From Cereibacter sphaeroides (GTDB lineage: Bacteria; Pseudomonadota; Alphaproteobacteria; Rhodobacterales; Rhodobacteraceae), in the NCBI GenBank assembly GCA_003243455.1, contig QFQS01000002.1, positions 62,001 to 126,000 of the forward strand: 64,000 nt of DNA, read 5' to 3'. The position numbers and the translations under genes are program-made. Within the stretch, counting starts at the first letter, position 1. Each line of letters begins with the position of its first letter. The notes below the pieces were generated by a model that saw only the letters and a program-made list of their open reading frames with translations, searched no databases and was not told the origin of the DNA. Below are positions 7,756 to 15,948 of the stretch, piece by piece.

Positions 7756-8583
7756 ATGAAGCTTTATCTGGGCATAGACGGGGGCGGGACGGGCTGCCGC
7801 GCGGCGGTCTGCGACGCATCTGGCAAGATCCTGGGCGAAGGCCGGGGGGGCCCGGCCAATATCACCACCGACAGCGCCGTGGCCCGTCAGAATATCCTCT
7901 CCGCCGCCCGTGCCGCCTTGCCGGATGGCGCGAGGTTCGAGGATATGGTCGTTGTCATGGGCTTGGCCGGTGCCAATGTCGCAGGCTCGGTCGCCAGGTT
8001 CAGCGCAGGCATGCCCTTTGCCCGGCTGCGCGTGGAAACCGACGCGGTTACCGCCGCCAAAGGCGCGCTGCGCGACGGCGACGGCATCGTCGCGGCAATC
8101 GGTACAGGCTCGGTTTTCGCTGTGCAGCGCGTCGGAGAGCTTCGCCAGATTGGCGGCTGGGGCCTCGTAATCGGTGACGAAGGTTCGGGGGGCTGGCTGG
8201 GCAAGCTTCTGCTTGCACGCACGTTGCGCGCGCTTGACGGCTATGTGCCGATGACACCGCTTGCGCAGACGATTTTAGATGAAATGGGTGGCGCGGATGG
8301 GATTGTCGCCTTTGCAAGGGATGCGCAGCCGGTCGATTTTGCGGCTCTGGCCCCGCGTATCGTCGGGTCCGAAGATCCCGCAGCACTGGCCATTCTGCGC
8401 GATGGCGAAGCAAAGGTCGCGGAAGCGGTCGAGCATCTTCAGCGCGAGGGAACGGTGCCCGTGATCTTCCTTGGCGGCCTGGGCGCCATATACGCCTCGC
8501 GCCTCGCTGGCCGATGGCCGATGGCTGAGGCGATCGGTTCCGGCCTTGACGGCGCGCTGTGGCTTGCCCGGCAGGAGGGATGA
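7756..8583 (+). CDS. N-acetylhexosamine/glucosamine kinase (BadF/BadG/BcrA/BcrD ATPase family)
   Basis: 275 residues of the ASKHA kinase superfamily. The N-terminal phosphate-1 loop is LYLGIDGGGTGCRAA; a second phosphate motif AAIGTGSVFAV and the Gly-rich GWGLVIGDEGSGGWLGK follow, as in eukaryote-type GlcNAc and bacterial glucosamine kinases. It should phosphorylate cytoplasmic amino sugar to the 6-phosphate, the step before NagA and the deaminase. The start at 7756 has AGGGAG upstream; a start at 7723 would lie within the operator. The stop overlaps the next start (ATGATGG). First gene of the plus-strand operon. Confidence 0.85.
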   Translation: MKLYLGIDGGGTGCRAAVCDASGKILGEGRGGPANITTDSAVARQNILSAARAALPDGARFEDMVVVMGLAGANVAGSVARFSAGMPFARLRVETDAVTAAKGALRDGDGIVAAIGTGSVFAVQRVGELRQIGGWGLVIGDEGSGGWLGKLLLARTLRALDGYVPMTPLAQTILDEMGGADGIVAFARDAQPVDFAALAPRIVGSEDPAALAILRDGEAKVAEAVEHLQREGTVPVIFLGGLGAIYASRLAGRWPMAEAIGSGLDGALWLARQEG

Positions 8584-9353
8584 TGGAGCAGCTTTTCTCA
8601 CCAGAAGGCTTCGACGCACCAGGCACAGGGCCGCTTTACCTGCAACTGCAAAAGCGCATCGCCGAGGCCATTTCCAACGGCCAGCTAGCACCGGGCGATA
8701 GTCTTCCACCCGAGCGTGACATGGCTACCATGACGGGGCTAAGCCGTGTGACGATCCGCAAGGCGGTTCAGGCGCTGGTCGCATCGGGTCAGCTTTTGCA
8801 ACGGCGTGGTTCCGGCACTTTCGTCGCCCCCAAGGTCGAAAGACTGGAGCAGGCGCTTTCGCTGCTGACCTCATTTACCGAGGATATGGCCAGACGCGGT
8901 CGCAGTGTCGAATCCGAGTGGATAGCGCGCGGCCTACATACTGCTGCCCCGGAAGAAGTCATGGCGCTCGGCCTTGGTGCAGGCGAGCGGGTCGCGCGGC
9001 TTGAGCGTGTGCGCCGGTCAGATGGCGTGCCGCTTGCCATTGAGCGTGCATCTTTGTCCGAACGCATCTTACCGGACCCTGGTCTTGTCGATGCCTCGCT
9101 CTATGCACTGCTGGAGACTTCCGGTTTTCGCCCCGTCCGCGCCGTGCAACGCATTTCAGCCGCCAATCTGGGGGCACGGGATGCAGAACTGCTTGGCGTG
9201 ACTCCCGGTGTGGCAGGCTTGCGGATCGAACGGATCAGCTACCTGCCCTCGGGGCGGGTGGTCGAATTCACACGGTCGCTCTACCGGGGCGACGCCTATG
9301 ATTTCGCGGTCGAGCTTACGCTCGCGCCGGATGCAGAAAGGATTTCAGCATGA
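8583..9353 (+). CDS. GntR-family (HutC subfamily) transcriptional regulator
   Basis: 256 residues. The N-terminal winged helix-turn-helix is recognisable by GPLYLQLQKRIAEAI, LPPERDMATMTGLSRVTIRK and LLQRRGSGTFV. The C-terminal half is a UTRA effector domain, ending LRIERISYLPSGRVVEFTRS. Members of this group (NagR, NagQ, DasR) sense GlcN-6-P or GlcNAc-6-P and repress nag genes. Two ATG codons are adjacent (8580 and 8583); the AGGAGG at 8573-8578 fits 8583 better. It overlaps the kinase stop and ends in a 4-bp overlap with the SIS gene. It probably acts on the inverted boxes at 7632-7731. Confidence 0.92.
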   Translation: MEQLFSPEGFDAPGTGPLYLQLQKRIAEAISNGQLAPGDSLPPERDMATMTGLSRVTIRKAVQALVASGQLLQRRGSGTFVAPKVERLEQALSLLTSFTEDMARRGRSVESEWIARGLHTAAPEEVMALGLGAGERVARLERVRRSDGVPLAIERASLSERILPDPGLVDASLYALLETSGFRPVRAVQRISAANLGARDAELLGVTPGVAGLRIERISYLPSGRVVEFTRSLYRGDAYDFAVELTLAPDAERISA

Positions 9354-10372
9354 CTTCTTTCATGGCTGCCGAAGTAGCCGAGATTCCCGCCGCCGCGGCG
9401 CGCTTCCTTGACCTGTCGGCAAATGCCGTCCGACAGGCGGCGACCGCCCTTCGTAAGGATGATCCGGCCTTGTTCGTGACGGTTGCACGCGGCTCGTCGG
9501 ACCATGCCGCGACCTATTTCAAATATGCGGCAGAGTTGCTGGCGGGCGTTCCGGTCGCCTCGGTCGGCCCATCGATCGCCTCAATCTACGGTCGACCGCT
9601 TCGGCTTGGGCGTGCCGCCTGTGTCGGTATTTCGCAATCGGGTCGCAGCCCGGATATCGTCGAGATGATGCGGGCCGCAGGTGCTGGCGGGGCACTGACA
9701 ATCGCCATTACGAATTTCGCCGACGCCCCTATGGCGCAGGCTTCGGCGCATTGTCTGCCGCTTCAGGCGGGGCAGGAAAAAAGCGTGGCCGCCACCAAGA
9801 CCTTCGTGACCTCGGTCCTAGCCGGAGTGGCTCTGCTTGCAGAATGGCAGGACGATAAAGAGTTGCGAGATGCCGTCGCCGGACTGCCGGAGGCTTTTGA
9901 GAAGGCGCTGGCGCTTGACTGGTCGGCGCTTGGCGGGCGTCTGGCGCGGGCGCAATCGCTTTACGTGCTGGGACGCGGCCCCGGTTTCGCGATCGCCAGC
10001 GAAGCGGCCCTGAAGTTCAAGGAAACCTGCGGCCTGCACGCAGAGGCATACTCCGCCGCCGAAGTTCTGCACGGCCCCTCCGCCATCGTGCAGGCCCGTT
10101 TTCCGGTGCTGGCACTCGGGGTCGAGGATGCGGCCCTGCCCCATGTTGTCGCGACGGCCGAGCGGCTGGCGGCGCAGGGCGCGGATGTATATCTGACCGG
10201 TGCCGAGGCGAAGGGTGTCGTGACGCTGCCCTCTGTGCCGGGTCTGCATCCGCTGGTCGCTCCGCTGGTGCTGGCCGTAAGCTTCTACGCATTTATCGAG
10301 AGCCTTGCCTGGCGGCGGGGTTTCGACCCTGACACACCGCCGCATCTGCGTAAGGTCACGGAGACGCTGTGA
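9350..10372 (+). CDS. SIS-domain sugar-phosphate isomerase/deaminase (NagB-II/AgaS type)
   Basis: 340 residues with two tandem SIS domains like the isomerase half of GlmS but lacking the glutaminase domain. Key stretches are VTVARGSSDHAATYFKYAAE, GISQSGRSPDIVEMMR, SVAATKTFVT and the second-domain LGRGPGFAIASEAALKFKE. Proteins of this type next to nagA act as glucosamine-6-phosphate deaminases (NagB-II), yielding fructose-6-P and ammonia. No classical NagB is seen here, so this gene probably fills that step. It overlaps the regulator gene by 4 bp (ATGA) and nagA by one base (TGATG). AgaS-like activity on galactosamine derivatives is the main alternative. Confidence 0.87.
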   Translation: MTSFMAAEVAEIPAAAARFLDLSANAVRQAATALRKDDPALFVTVARGSSDHAATYFKYAAELLAGVPVASVGPSIASIYGRPLRLGRAACVGISQSGRSPDIVEMMRAAGAGGALTIAITNFADAPMAQASAHCLPLQAGQEKSVAATKTFVTSVLAGVALLAEWQDDKELRDAVAGLPEAFEKALALDWSALGGRLARAQSLYVLGRGPGFAIASEAALKFKETCGLHAEAYSAAEVLHGPSAIVQARFPVLALGVEDAALPHVVATAERLAAQGADVYLTGAEAKGVVTLPSVPGLHPLVAPLVLAVSFYAFIESLAWRRGFDPDTPPHLRKVTETL

Positions 10373-11520
10373 TGCAGATCTTCACCGGCGCGGCGATATT
10401 CGATGGGGTCAGGCTGATCCACGATGCCGCGCTGATGGTCGAAGATGGCGTTGTCGCCGGAGTCACGGCCCAAGCAGAGGTGCCGGACGGCGAGCGCATT
10501 TCGCTTTCAGGCGGCATTCTTGCGCCGGGCATGATCGACCTGCAGGTGAACGGCGGCGGCGGGATCATGGTCGATGGGCAGGCCGACGTCTTGTCACTGG
10601 CCGCGATCTGCGCGGCCCACGCACATCTTGGCGCGACGGGCATCTTGCCCACGCTGATCACCGATACCCCAGCGGCGACCGAACGCGTCATAGCGGCCGG
10701 GATTGCTGCCGCCCGAGAGGCTGCGCCGGGCTTCCTCGGTTTGCATCTGGAAGGCCCACACCTCGACCCCCGCCGCAAGGGTGCGCATGATTCCGCGCTG
10801 ATACGGCCAATGGAAGAGGCGGACCTGAACAGGCTCTGCGACGCCGCAAAAAGGCTGCCCTCGCTGATGATCACGGTTGCGCCTGAAGCGCTTACAATCG
10901 CGCAGATATCTGCGCTTCGCGATTCCGGGGCGGTCGTCAGCCTGGGGCACAGCGACTGCTCCACAAACAGCGCACGGGCGGCTATCGAGGCAGGTGCCAC
11001 CTGCGTCACACACCTGTTCAATGCAATGAGCCAGCTGGGAAACCGTGAGCCCGGACTCGTCGGGACGGTTCTGGACACGAGCATTTCGGCCGGGTTGATC
11101 GCTGATGGCATCCATGTCGCGCCCGAGGCTATGCGCATCGCGCTCGCCGCACGGCGAGGGGGGATATTCCTTGTCTCAGATGCGATGAGCGTTGCGGGAA
11201 CGGACATGACCGAGTTCCGCCTGGGTGGTCGGCGCATCCTGCGTCGGGATGGCAGGCTTACTCTGGAGGATGGGACGCTGGCCGGGGCAGACCTGAGTTT
11301 ACCTCAGGCGGTGAGTGTTCTGGTGGGTATCGGCATACCCGCAGAACGGGCCCTGGCGATGGCGACATCGGTTCCTGCCGGGGTGATGGGGCTTGGCAAC
11401 AAGGTGGGGCATCTGGGGCCGGGAAGGGTCGCGGACATGATCCATATTGATGCTGGATGGAGTATGGATTCGGTATGGCTGGCGGGTGAACGTGTCATCC
11501 CCGCCAGCCAGATTGTTTAG
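10372..11520 (+). CDS. nagA: N-acetylglucosamine-6-phosphate deacetylase
   Basis: 382 residues of the amidohydrolase superfamily; it removes the acetyl group from GlcNAc-6-P in the cytoplasm. Family motifs are all present: PGMIDLQVNGGGG, HLEGPHLDPRRKGAH with a metal-binding Glu, LGHSDCSTNSARAAIEAG, VTHLFNAMSQ, IADGIHVAP, and LVSDAMSVAGT with the catalytic Asp. I choose the ATG at 10372 that overlaps the preceding stop; a GTG at 10369 is directly upstream and in frame. Last gene of the nag operon. Its 3' end overlaps by 4 bp the convergent esterase gene. Confidence 0.95.
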   Translation: MQIFTGAAIFDGVRLIHDAALMVEDGVVAGVTAQAEVPDGERISLSGGILAPGMIDLQVNGGGGIMVDGQADVLSLAAICAAHAHLGATGILPTLITDTPAATERVIAAGIAAAREAAPGFLGLHLEGPHLDPRRKGAHDSALIRPMEEADLNRLCDAAKRLPSLMITVAPEALTIAQISALRDSGAVVSLGHSDCSTNSARAAIEAGATCVTHLFNAMSQLGNREPGLVGTVLDTSISAGLIADGIHVAPEAMRIALAARRGGIFLVSDAMSVAGTDMTEFRLGGRRILRRDGRLTLEDGTLAGADLSLPQAVSVLVGIGIPAERALAMATSVPAGVMGLGNKVGHLGPGRVADMIHIDAGWSMDSVWLAGERVIPASQIV

Positions 11521-12161
11521 GTGTTCAGCCAGCGTCTCATCGCCGCCAGATCCTGCTGCGTGGCCGAGTGGCCCTCGCCGGGATAGAACAGCGTCTTGAC
11601 CTCTGCGCCGGTCTTGCGCAGCACGTCGATGCTGTCCTCGACACGCCGGATCGGGATCATCGGATCGCGCTCGAAGACCGAGATCCAGACCTTCGATCCA
11701 TCGCGCCGTCCGCTGTAGTCGAGCCGTTTTGGCGTATTGCCATAAAGCTCCGGCTGCGGGCCACCCGGCGCATCGTCGGTGCCGAGCAAGCCACCCGACA
11801 GCGAAAAGACGCCCGCCAACCCCTCACCCTCGCGGGCGAAGGTTTCCAGCGCCAGGCAAGCGCCCTGACTGAAGCCGCCTAGCCAGATCTTGTCTCTGGT
11901 CAGGCCTTCTTTCTCCAGCGCCTCGATGCCACTGCGCATCGTTGCGACGGCCGAATCGACATAGGGTCTGATCTGCGCCAGCGGCGCCAGAAAGCTTGTC
12001 GGCCACCAGCTGTTGCCGGGGGCCTCGGGCGCGAGTGCGACTACATCCGGCAATCCAGCCTGCTCGAACAGGCCGAGGATGTCTTCGGCCCGTCCATAGC
12101 GGCCATGCGCCAGCACGATCCCGGCTTTGGCCTTGCCGGGGGGAGGCCCGACCCGCCTCAT
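11517..12161 (-). CDS. Alpha/beta hydrolase (phospholipase/carboxylesterase, MhqD-like)
   Basis: 214-residue serine hydrolase of the carboxylesterase 2 group. The triad can be read: Ser in GGFSQGACLAL, Asp in FERDPMIP, His in PGEGHSATQ. No signal peptide, so cytoplasmic. It starts within a 4-bp overlap with the ring-cleaving-dioxygenase gene upstream, so the two are translationally coupled. Such pairs (MhqE/MhqD in Bacillus) protect against hydroquinones and related electrophiles; the analogy rests on gene order and family and does not fix the substrate. Confidence 0.88.
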   Translation of the reverse strand: MRRVGPPPGKAKAGIVLAHGRYGRAEDILGLFEQAGLPDVVALAPEAPGNSWWPTSFLAPLAQIRPYVDSAVATMRSGIEALEKEGLTRDKIWLGGFSQGACLALETFAREGEGLAGVFSLSGGLLGTDDAPGGPQPELYGNTPKRLDYSGRRDGSKVWISVFERDPMIPIRRVEDSIDVLRKTGAEVKTLFYPGEGHSATQQDLAAMRRWLNT

Positions 12162-13081
12162 GATGCCACCTTGAGCGGCGGCAGCACGCGGGTCAGCCGA
12201 TCACGGATCGACTCGTATTGCGCGGGCAGCTTCAGCGCCTGTCCAAGGGTCTCGACCGGCTCATCCACGGCAAAGCCCGGCGGATCGGTCGCGATCTCGA
12301 ACAGGACGCCGCCCGGTTCGCGGAAGTAGATCGCGTTGAAATACTGCCGGTCGATGACGGGCGTTGTGCGATGGCCGAAGCCGGCAAGCCGCTCTTGCCA
12401 TTCGATTTGTTCCTCGTTGCTCCGCGCACGGAAGGCGACGTGATGAATAGTACCCGCGCCCGGCCGTCCGATGGCGGGGGCATCGGTGCGGATCAGGTCG
12501 ATGATATTGCCCCGTTCGGTTCCCGGCGCGATCAGGCGCAGGCGTTCTGTGCCGCCGACCGTCTCGCTGCCCGCGTCCTTGTAGCCGAAGGCTTCGGTCA
12601 GAAGCCGGGCGGTTGGCGCAATATCGCGTTCCCACAGGGTCACCGAGTGAAACCCGTCAAGCACCTCATCCGAGGCACGATCGGTCTCGATCAGCTCAAC
12701 GGGCGCGCCATCGCCGTCGCGCAGCGTGATATACTGCTGGCCGAAACGCTCTTCGATGCCCGTGAAGTCGACCGCCGCATCGCCCAACCGTTCCATCCAG
12801 CCGACGAACTGGCCCTTCGGCACAGCATAGGCATAGGCGCTGGCCATGCCCGGACCGGCGCGACCGGGACCGGCATCGCCGAAGGGAAAGAAGGTCAGGA
12901 TCGTTCCGGGCGAACCCGTGCGGTCGCCGTAGTAGAGGTGATAGGTGTCGGGCGCGTCAAAGTTGACGGTCTTTTTCACCAGACGCTGTTTCAGCGTGCC
13001 CGTGTAGAAATCGACGTTCTTCTGCGCCGGACCGGATATGGCCGTGACGTGGTGAATGCCGGGAATGGCGGTGGTAGACAT
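12158..13081 (-). CDS. Ring-cleaving dioxygenase, VOC/glyoxalase superfamily (MhqE/MhqO-like)
   Basis: 307 residues with two vicinal-oxygen-chelate domains. Domain 1 begins PGIHHVTAISGPAQKNVDFY; domain 2 contains FHSVTLWERD and GTIHHVAFRA, followed by GVLFEIATD. The His and Glu residues in these motifs are the expected metal ligands. I use the ATG at 13079-13081 with GGAGG seven bases upstream; a longer frame to 13156 would add 25 residues without family similarity. It is coupled to the esterase gene. Likely role: non-haem iron opening of hydroquinone-type rings or detoxification of quinones. It is divergent from pstS. Confidence 0.88.
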   Translation of the reverse strand: MSTTAIPGIHHVTAISGPAQKNVDFYTGTLKQRLVKKTVNFDAPDTYHLYYGDRTGSPGTILTFFPFGDAGPGRAGPGMASAYAYAVPKGQFVGWMERLGDAAVDFTGIEERFGQQYITLRDGDGAPVELIETDRASDEVLDGFHSVTLWERDIAPTARLLTEAFGYKDAGSETVGGTERLRLIAPGTERGNIIDLIRTDAPAIGRPGAGTIHHVAFRARSNEEQIEWQERLAGFGHRTTPVIDRQYFNAIYFREPGGVLFEIATDPPGFAVDEPVETLGQALKLPAQYESIRDRLTRVLPPLKVAS

Positions 13082-13278
13082 GGAAAGCCTCCGATACTGC
13101 CGCACAAAGGATGCGTTGTTGACGCAGGAGATGGTGGGCAACCGCGCCTTCGTCACTTCCGCGTTCCCGCACCGATTCTGTGCAGGATCGAGCGATTCCC
13201 GCCAGCCGGGTGTTACGTCGCAAATCTCTTTGAGCTTTTCCCCAGCCTTATCCGACGCGAAGCAAGAGCAAATGGCAC

Positions 13279-13307
13279 TGTCATAAATCTGTTACCCCCC
13301 TGTCACA
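13279..13307 (+). promoter_or_regulatory. Pho box (three 11-bp-spaced repeats) upstream of pstS
   Basis: CTGTCATAAATCTGTTAC (13279-13296) matches the 18-bp PhoB box consensus closely, and a third repeat CTGTCAC starts at 13301, giving CTGTCAT / CTGTTAC / CTGTCAC with starts exactly 11 bp apart. It lies 71-99 bp before the pstS start. PhoB dimers bind such 11-bp tandem repeats in place of a -35 element (established), and phoB is the last gene of this operon. Confidence 0.87.
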
Positions 13308-13377
13308 TATGTGTTGCGGCCATGGCCTAGTGGGTGCGCAGGCCCCAGCGGCCTTAGACGTAAAACAGGAGATTCCC

Positions 13378-14433
13378 ATGAAATCCGTGAAACTGGGGGC
13401 GTCCGTCCTCGCGATGGCTGCCGTCTCGGCGACCGCTGGCTTTGCGCGCGAGAACGTGCAGACGGCTGGCTCCTCGACCGTGCTGCCCTATGCGACAATC
13501 GTCGCCGAGGCCTTCGGCGAAAACTTCGATTTCAAGACACCCGTCGTTGAAGGCGGTGGTTCGGGTGCCGGCCGCAAGAAGTTCTGTGAAGGCGTGGGCG
13601 AAAATACCATCGACATCGCCAACTCTTCCAGCCGCATCACCCAATCCGATCTTGACCTTTGCGCCAAGAACGGCGTGACCGACATCATGGAAGTGCGCTT
13701 CGGCTACGACGGTATCGTGTTCGCTTCGGACATTGCGGGACCAGATTTCGCGTTTACTCCCGCCGACTGGTTCAACGCACTCTCTGCGCAGGTAGTCAAG
13801 GACGGCGCTCTCGTGGCCAACGCGAATGCCAATTGGTCGGACGTAAATGCGACGCTGCCCGCCCAGCCGATCATGGCCTTCATTCCGGGCACGAAGCACG
13901 GAACGCGCGAAGTATTCGACGTCAAGGTTATCGAGGAGGGCTGCAAGGAAACTGGTGCCTATGACCTGTTCCTTGCAGCCTCGGTCGGCGCCGATGACGA
14001 TGCCAAAAAGAAGGACGCCGTGAAGGGCTGCCTGACGCTGCGCACAGATGGCAAGTCGGTCGACGTCGACGGCGACTATACCGAAACCCTGTCACGCATT
14101 GCAGCCAACAAGCAGGCAATCGGTGTGTTCGGCCTGTCGTTCTATCAGAACAACACCGACAAGCTGAAAGTCGCGACGATCAATGGCATCGTCCCGTCGG
14201 TCGAGACGGTGGCCAAGGGTGAATACCCGGTGTCACGCCCGCTTTACTTCTACGTCAAGAAGGCGCACCTGGGCGTGATACCCGGCCTGCAGGAATACAT
14301 CGACTTCTTCGTGTCCGATGACATCGCCGGCCCGGACGGCCCTCTGGCCGCATATGGTCTGGTATCCGATCCGGAGCTTGCCGCTACACAAGCCGCTGTT
14401 GCAGCCGGCACTGTGATGGGCCCGCTGAACTGA
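13378..14433 (+). CDS. pstS: Periplasmic phosphate-binding protein PstS
   Basis: 351 residues. The signal peptide runs MKSVKLGASVLAMAAVSATAGFA. The mature start VQTAGSSTVLPYA contains the T-x-G-S-S-T phosphate-binding loop, and GGGSGAGRKKFCEG is the second phosphate-contacting region. It captures orthophosphate for the PstCAB importer. The start at 13378 has AGGAG upstream; the longer frame to 13309 runs into the Pho box region. First gene of pstSCAB-phoU-phoB; a hairpin 10 bp after the stop separates it from pstC. Confidence 0.95.
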   Translation: MKSVKLGASVLAMAAVSATAGFARENVQTAGSSTVLPYATIVAEAFGENFDFKTPVVEGGGSGAGRKKFCEGVGENTIDIANSSSRITQSDLDLCAKNGVTDIMEVRFGYDGIVFASDIAGPDFAFTPADWFNALSAQVVKDGALVANANANWSDVNATLPAQPIMAFIPGTKHGTREVFDVKVIEEGCKETGAYDLFLAASVGADDDAKKKDAVKGCLTLRTDGKSVDVDGDYTETLSRIAANKQAIGVFGLSFYQNNTDKLKVATINGIVPSVETVAKGEYPVSRPLYFYVKKAHLGVIPGLQEYIDFFVSDDIAGPDGPLAAYGLVSDPELAATQAAVAAGTVMGPLN

Positions 14434-14443
14434 TCCAACACTC

Positions 14444-14465
14444 GGGTGGCGCGACAGCGCCACCC
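14444..14465 (+). terminator. Hairpin between pstS and pstC
   Basis: Perfect 9-bp stem GGGTGGCGC / GCGCCACCC with loop GACA, followed by a weak pyrimidine stretch (TTCTCTC). Probably a partial terminator or 3'-end stabiliser that leaves more pstS message than pstCAB message. Confidence 0.68.
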
Positions 14466-14487
14466 TTCTCTCATTAATGGATATGCC

Positions 14488-15948
14488 ATGAGCGTTGGTC
14501 TTCTGTCGCTGATCATTCTAATCGCCGCCGTCATCGGATTTTTTGTGGGCCGCCAGCGCTCGCTCGGATCAGTTGGCAATGACTCTCGCAAGCTTCATTC
14601 CTTGCCGCAATATCATGGCCAGTCGGTGCTTCTGTTCACCGCTGTCCCCGCCTTCCTGATCATGATGCTGTGGCTGATCGTCCAGCCGATGGTCATCGAC
14701 AGCCGTATCGTCTCGATGCTGCCCAGCGGCGATGTTGCGACCGATGCAGCCCGCACCCTGCAGATGGCGGATGTGCGCCGCGTGGCGGATGGCCTGGATA
14801 CCGCAATTGCCCAGGGCAAACTGCAAGCTGCAGATCTGGAAGGTATGCGCGCCGATCTGACGGATGTGCGCGGACGCCTTGCCGAAGTTGGCGTCGCGCT
14901 GGGTTCCGACATCCAGCAACCCGTGTTCGAGGCCGCCAAAGCCTATCGCGGCATGAAACACACCTCGAGCCTGCTGATGAGCCTGGCGGTTCTGGCCGCC
15001 GCCGCTGCGGGTTTCGTATTTTCTTATCGTCGTATCTCGCCAAGCTTCCGCGCCCGTAACGTCTCGGAACAGTTCATGATCGGGCTGCTGTTCCTGGCAT
15101 CGCTGGTCGCTGTTCTCACAACCGTTGGCATTGTGTTGTCGCTGGTGTTCGAGACATTCAACTTTTTCCGCCTCTATCCCGCGTTCGATTTCTTCTTTGG
15201 CACGGTCTGGAATCCACAGTTCCGCGGTGGATCGACGCTGGGCATCCTGCCGCTGCTCTGGGGCACGATGTATGTCTCTGCCATCGCACTGCTGGTCGCG
15301 GTTCCGATCGGGCTTCTTGCTGCGATTTACCTGTCGGAATACGCGTCGAAGCGTGTGCGCACCATCGTCAAGCCGCTGATCGAGATCTTGGCCGGCATTC
15401 CGACCATCGTCTATGGTCTGTTCGCGCTGATCACGGTGGGCCCGCTGCTGCGCGACTATTTCGCGCAACCGATGGGCCTGGGCGACAGCTCTTCCTCGGT
15501 GATGACTGCGGGGCTCGTCATGGGGATCATGGTAATCCCCTTCGTCTCCTCTTTGTCGGACGACATCATCAACGCCGTGCCGCAATCGATGCGCGATGGC
15601 TCGCTGGGCCTTGGCGCCACGCCGTCCGAGACGATCCGCAAGGTCGTGCTGCCTGCCGCCCTGCCGGGTGTCGTCGGAGCCATCCTGCTGGCCGCCAGCC
15701 GCGCCATCGGTGAAACGATGATTGTGGTTCTGGGGGCCGGTGCTGCCGCCAAGCTGAGCCTCAACCCCTTTGAGGCGATGACGACCATCACCGTGAAAAT
15801 CGTGAGCCAGTTGACCGGCGATACCGAGTTCGCCTCGCCGGAAACGCTGGTGGCCTTTGCACTGGGCCTGTCGTTGTTCGTCATCACGCTGGGGCTGAAC
15901 ATCTTCGCCCTCTACATCGTCCGTAAGTATCGGGAGCAATATGAATGA
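14488..15948 (+). CDS. pstC: Phosphate ABC transporter permease PstC
   Basis: 486 residues, longer than the E. coli protein because of about 190 N-terminal residues that hold two extra hydrophobic segments and a periplasmic-looking stretch. The permease core starts near FMIGLLFLASLVAVLTTVGI and includes LAAIYLSEYA, EILAGIPTIVYGLFAL and the ATPase-docking segment LGATPSETIRKVVLP. The extended form is frequent in alphaproteobacteria. The start at 14488 places MSVGLLSLIILIAAVIGFFV at the N terminus as a membrane helix; the upstream in-frame codon at 14446 lies within the hairpin. It ends with a 4-bp overlap with pstA. Confidence 0.93.
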   Translation: MSVGLLSLIILIAAVIGFFVGRQRSLGSVGNDSRKLHSLPQYHGQSVLLFTAVPAFLIMMLWLIVQPMVIDSRIVSMLPSGDVATDAARTLQMADVRRVADGLDTAIAQGKLQAADLEGMRADLTDVRGRLAEVGVALGSDIQQPVFEAAKAYRGMKHTSSLLMSLAVLAAAAAGFVFSYRRISPSFRARNVSEQFMIGLLFLASLVAVLTTVGIVLSLVFETFNFFRLYPAFDFFFGTVWNPQFRGGSTLGILPLLWGTMYVSAIALLVAVPIGLLAAIYLSEYASKRVRTIVKPLIEILAGIPTIVYGLFALITVGPLLRDYFAQPMGLGDSSSSVMTAGLVMGIMVIPFVSSLSDDIINAVPQSMRDGSLGLGATPSETIRKVVLPAALPGVVGAILLAASRAIGETMIVVLGAGAAAKLSLNPFEAMTTITVKIVSQLTGDTEFASPETLVAFALGLSLFVITLGLNIFALYIVRKYREQYE

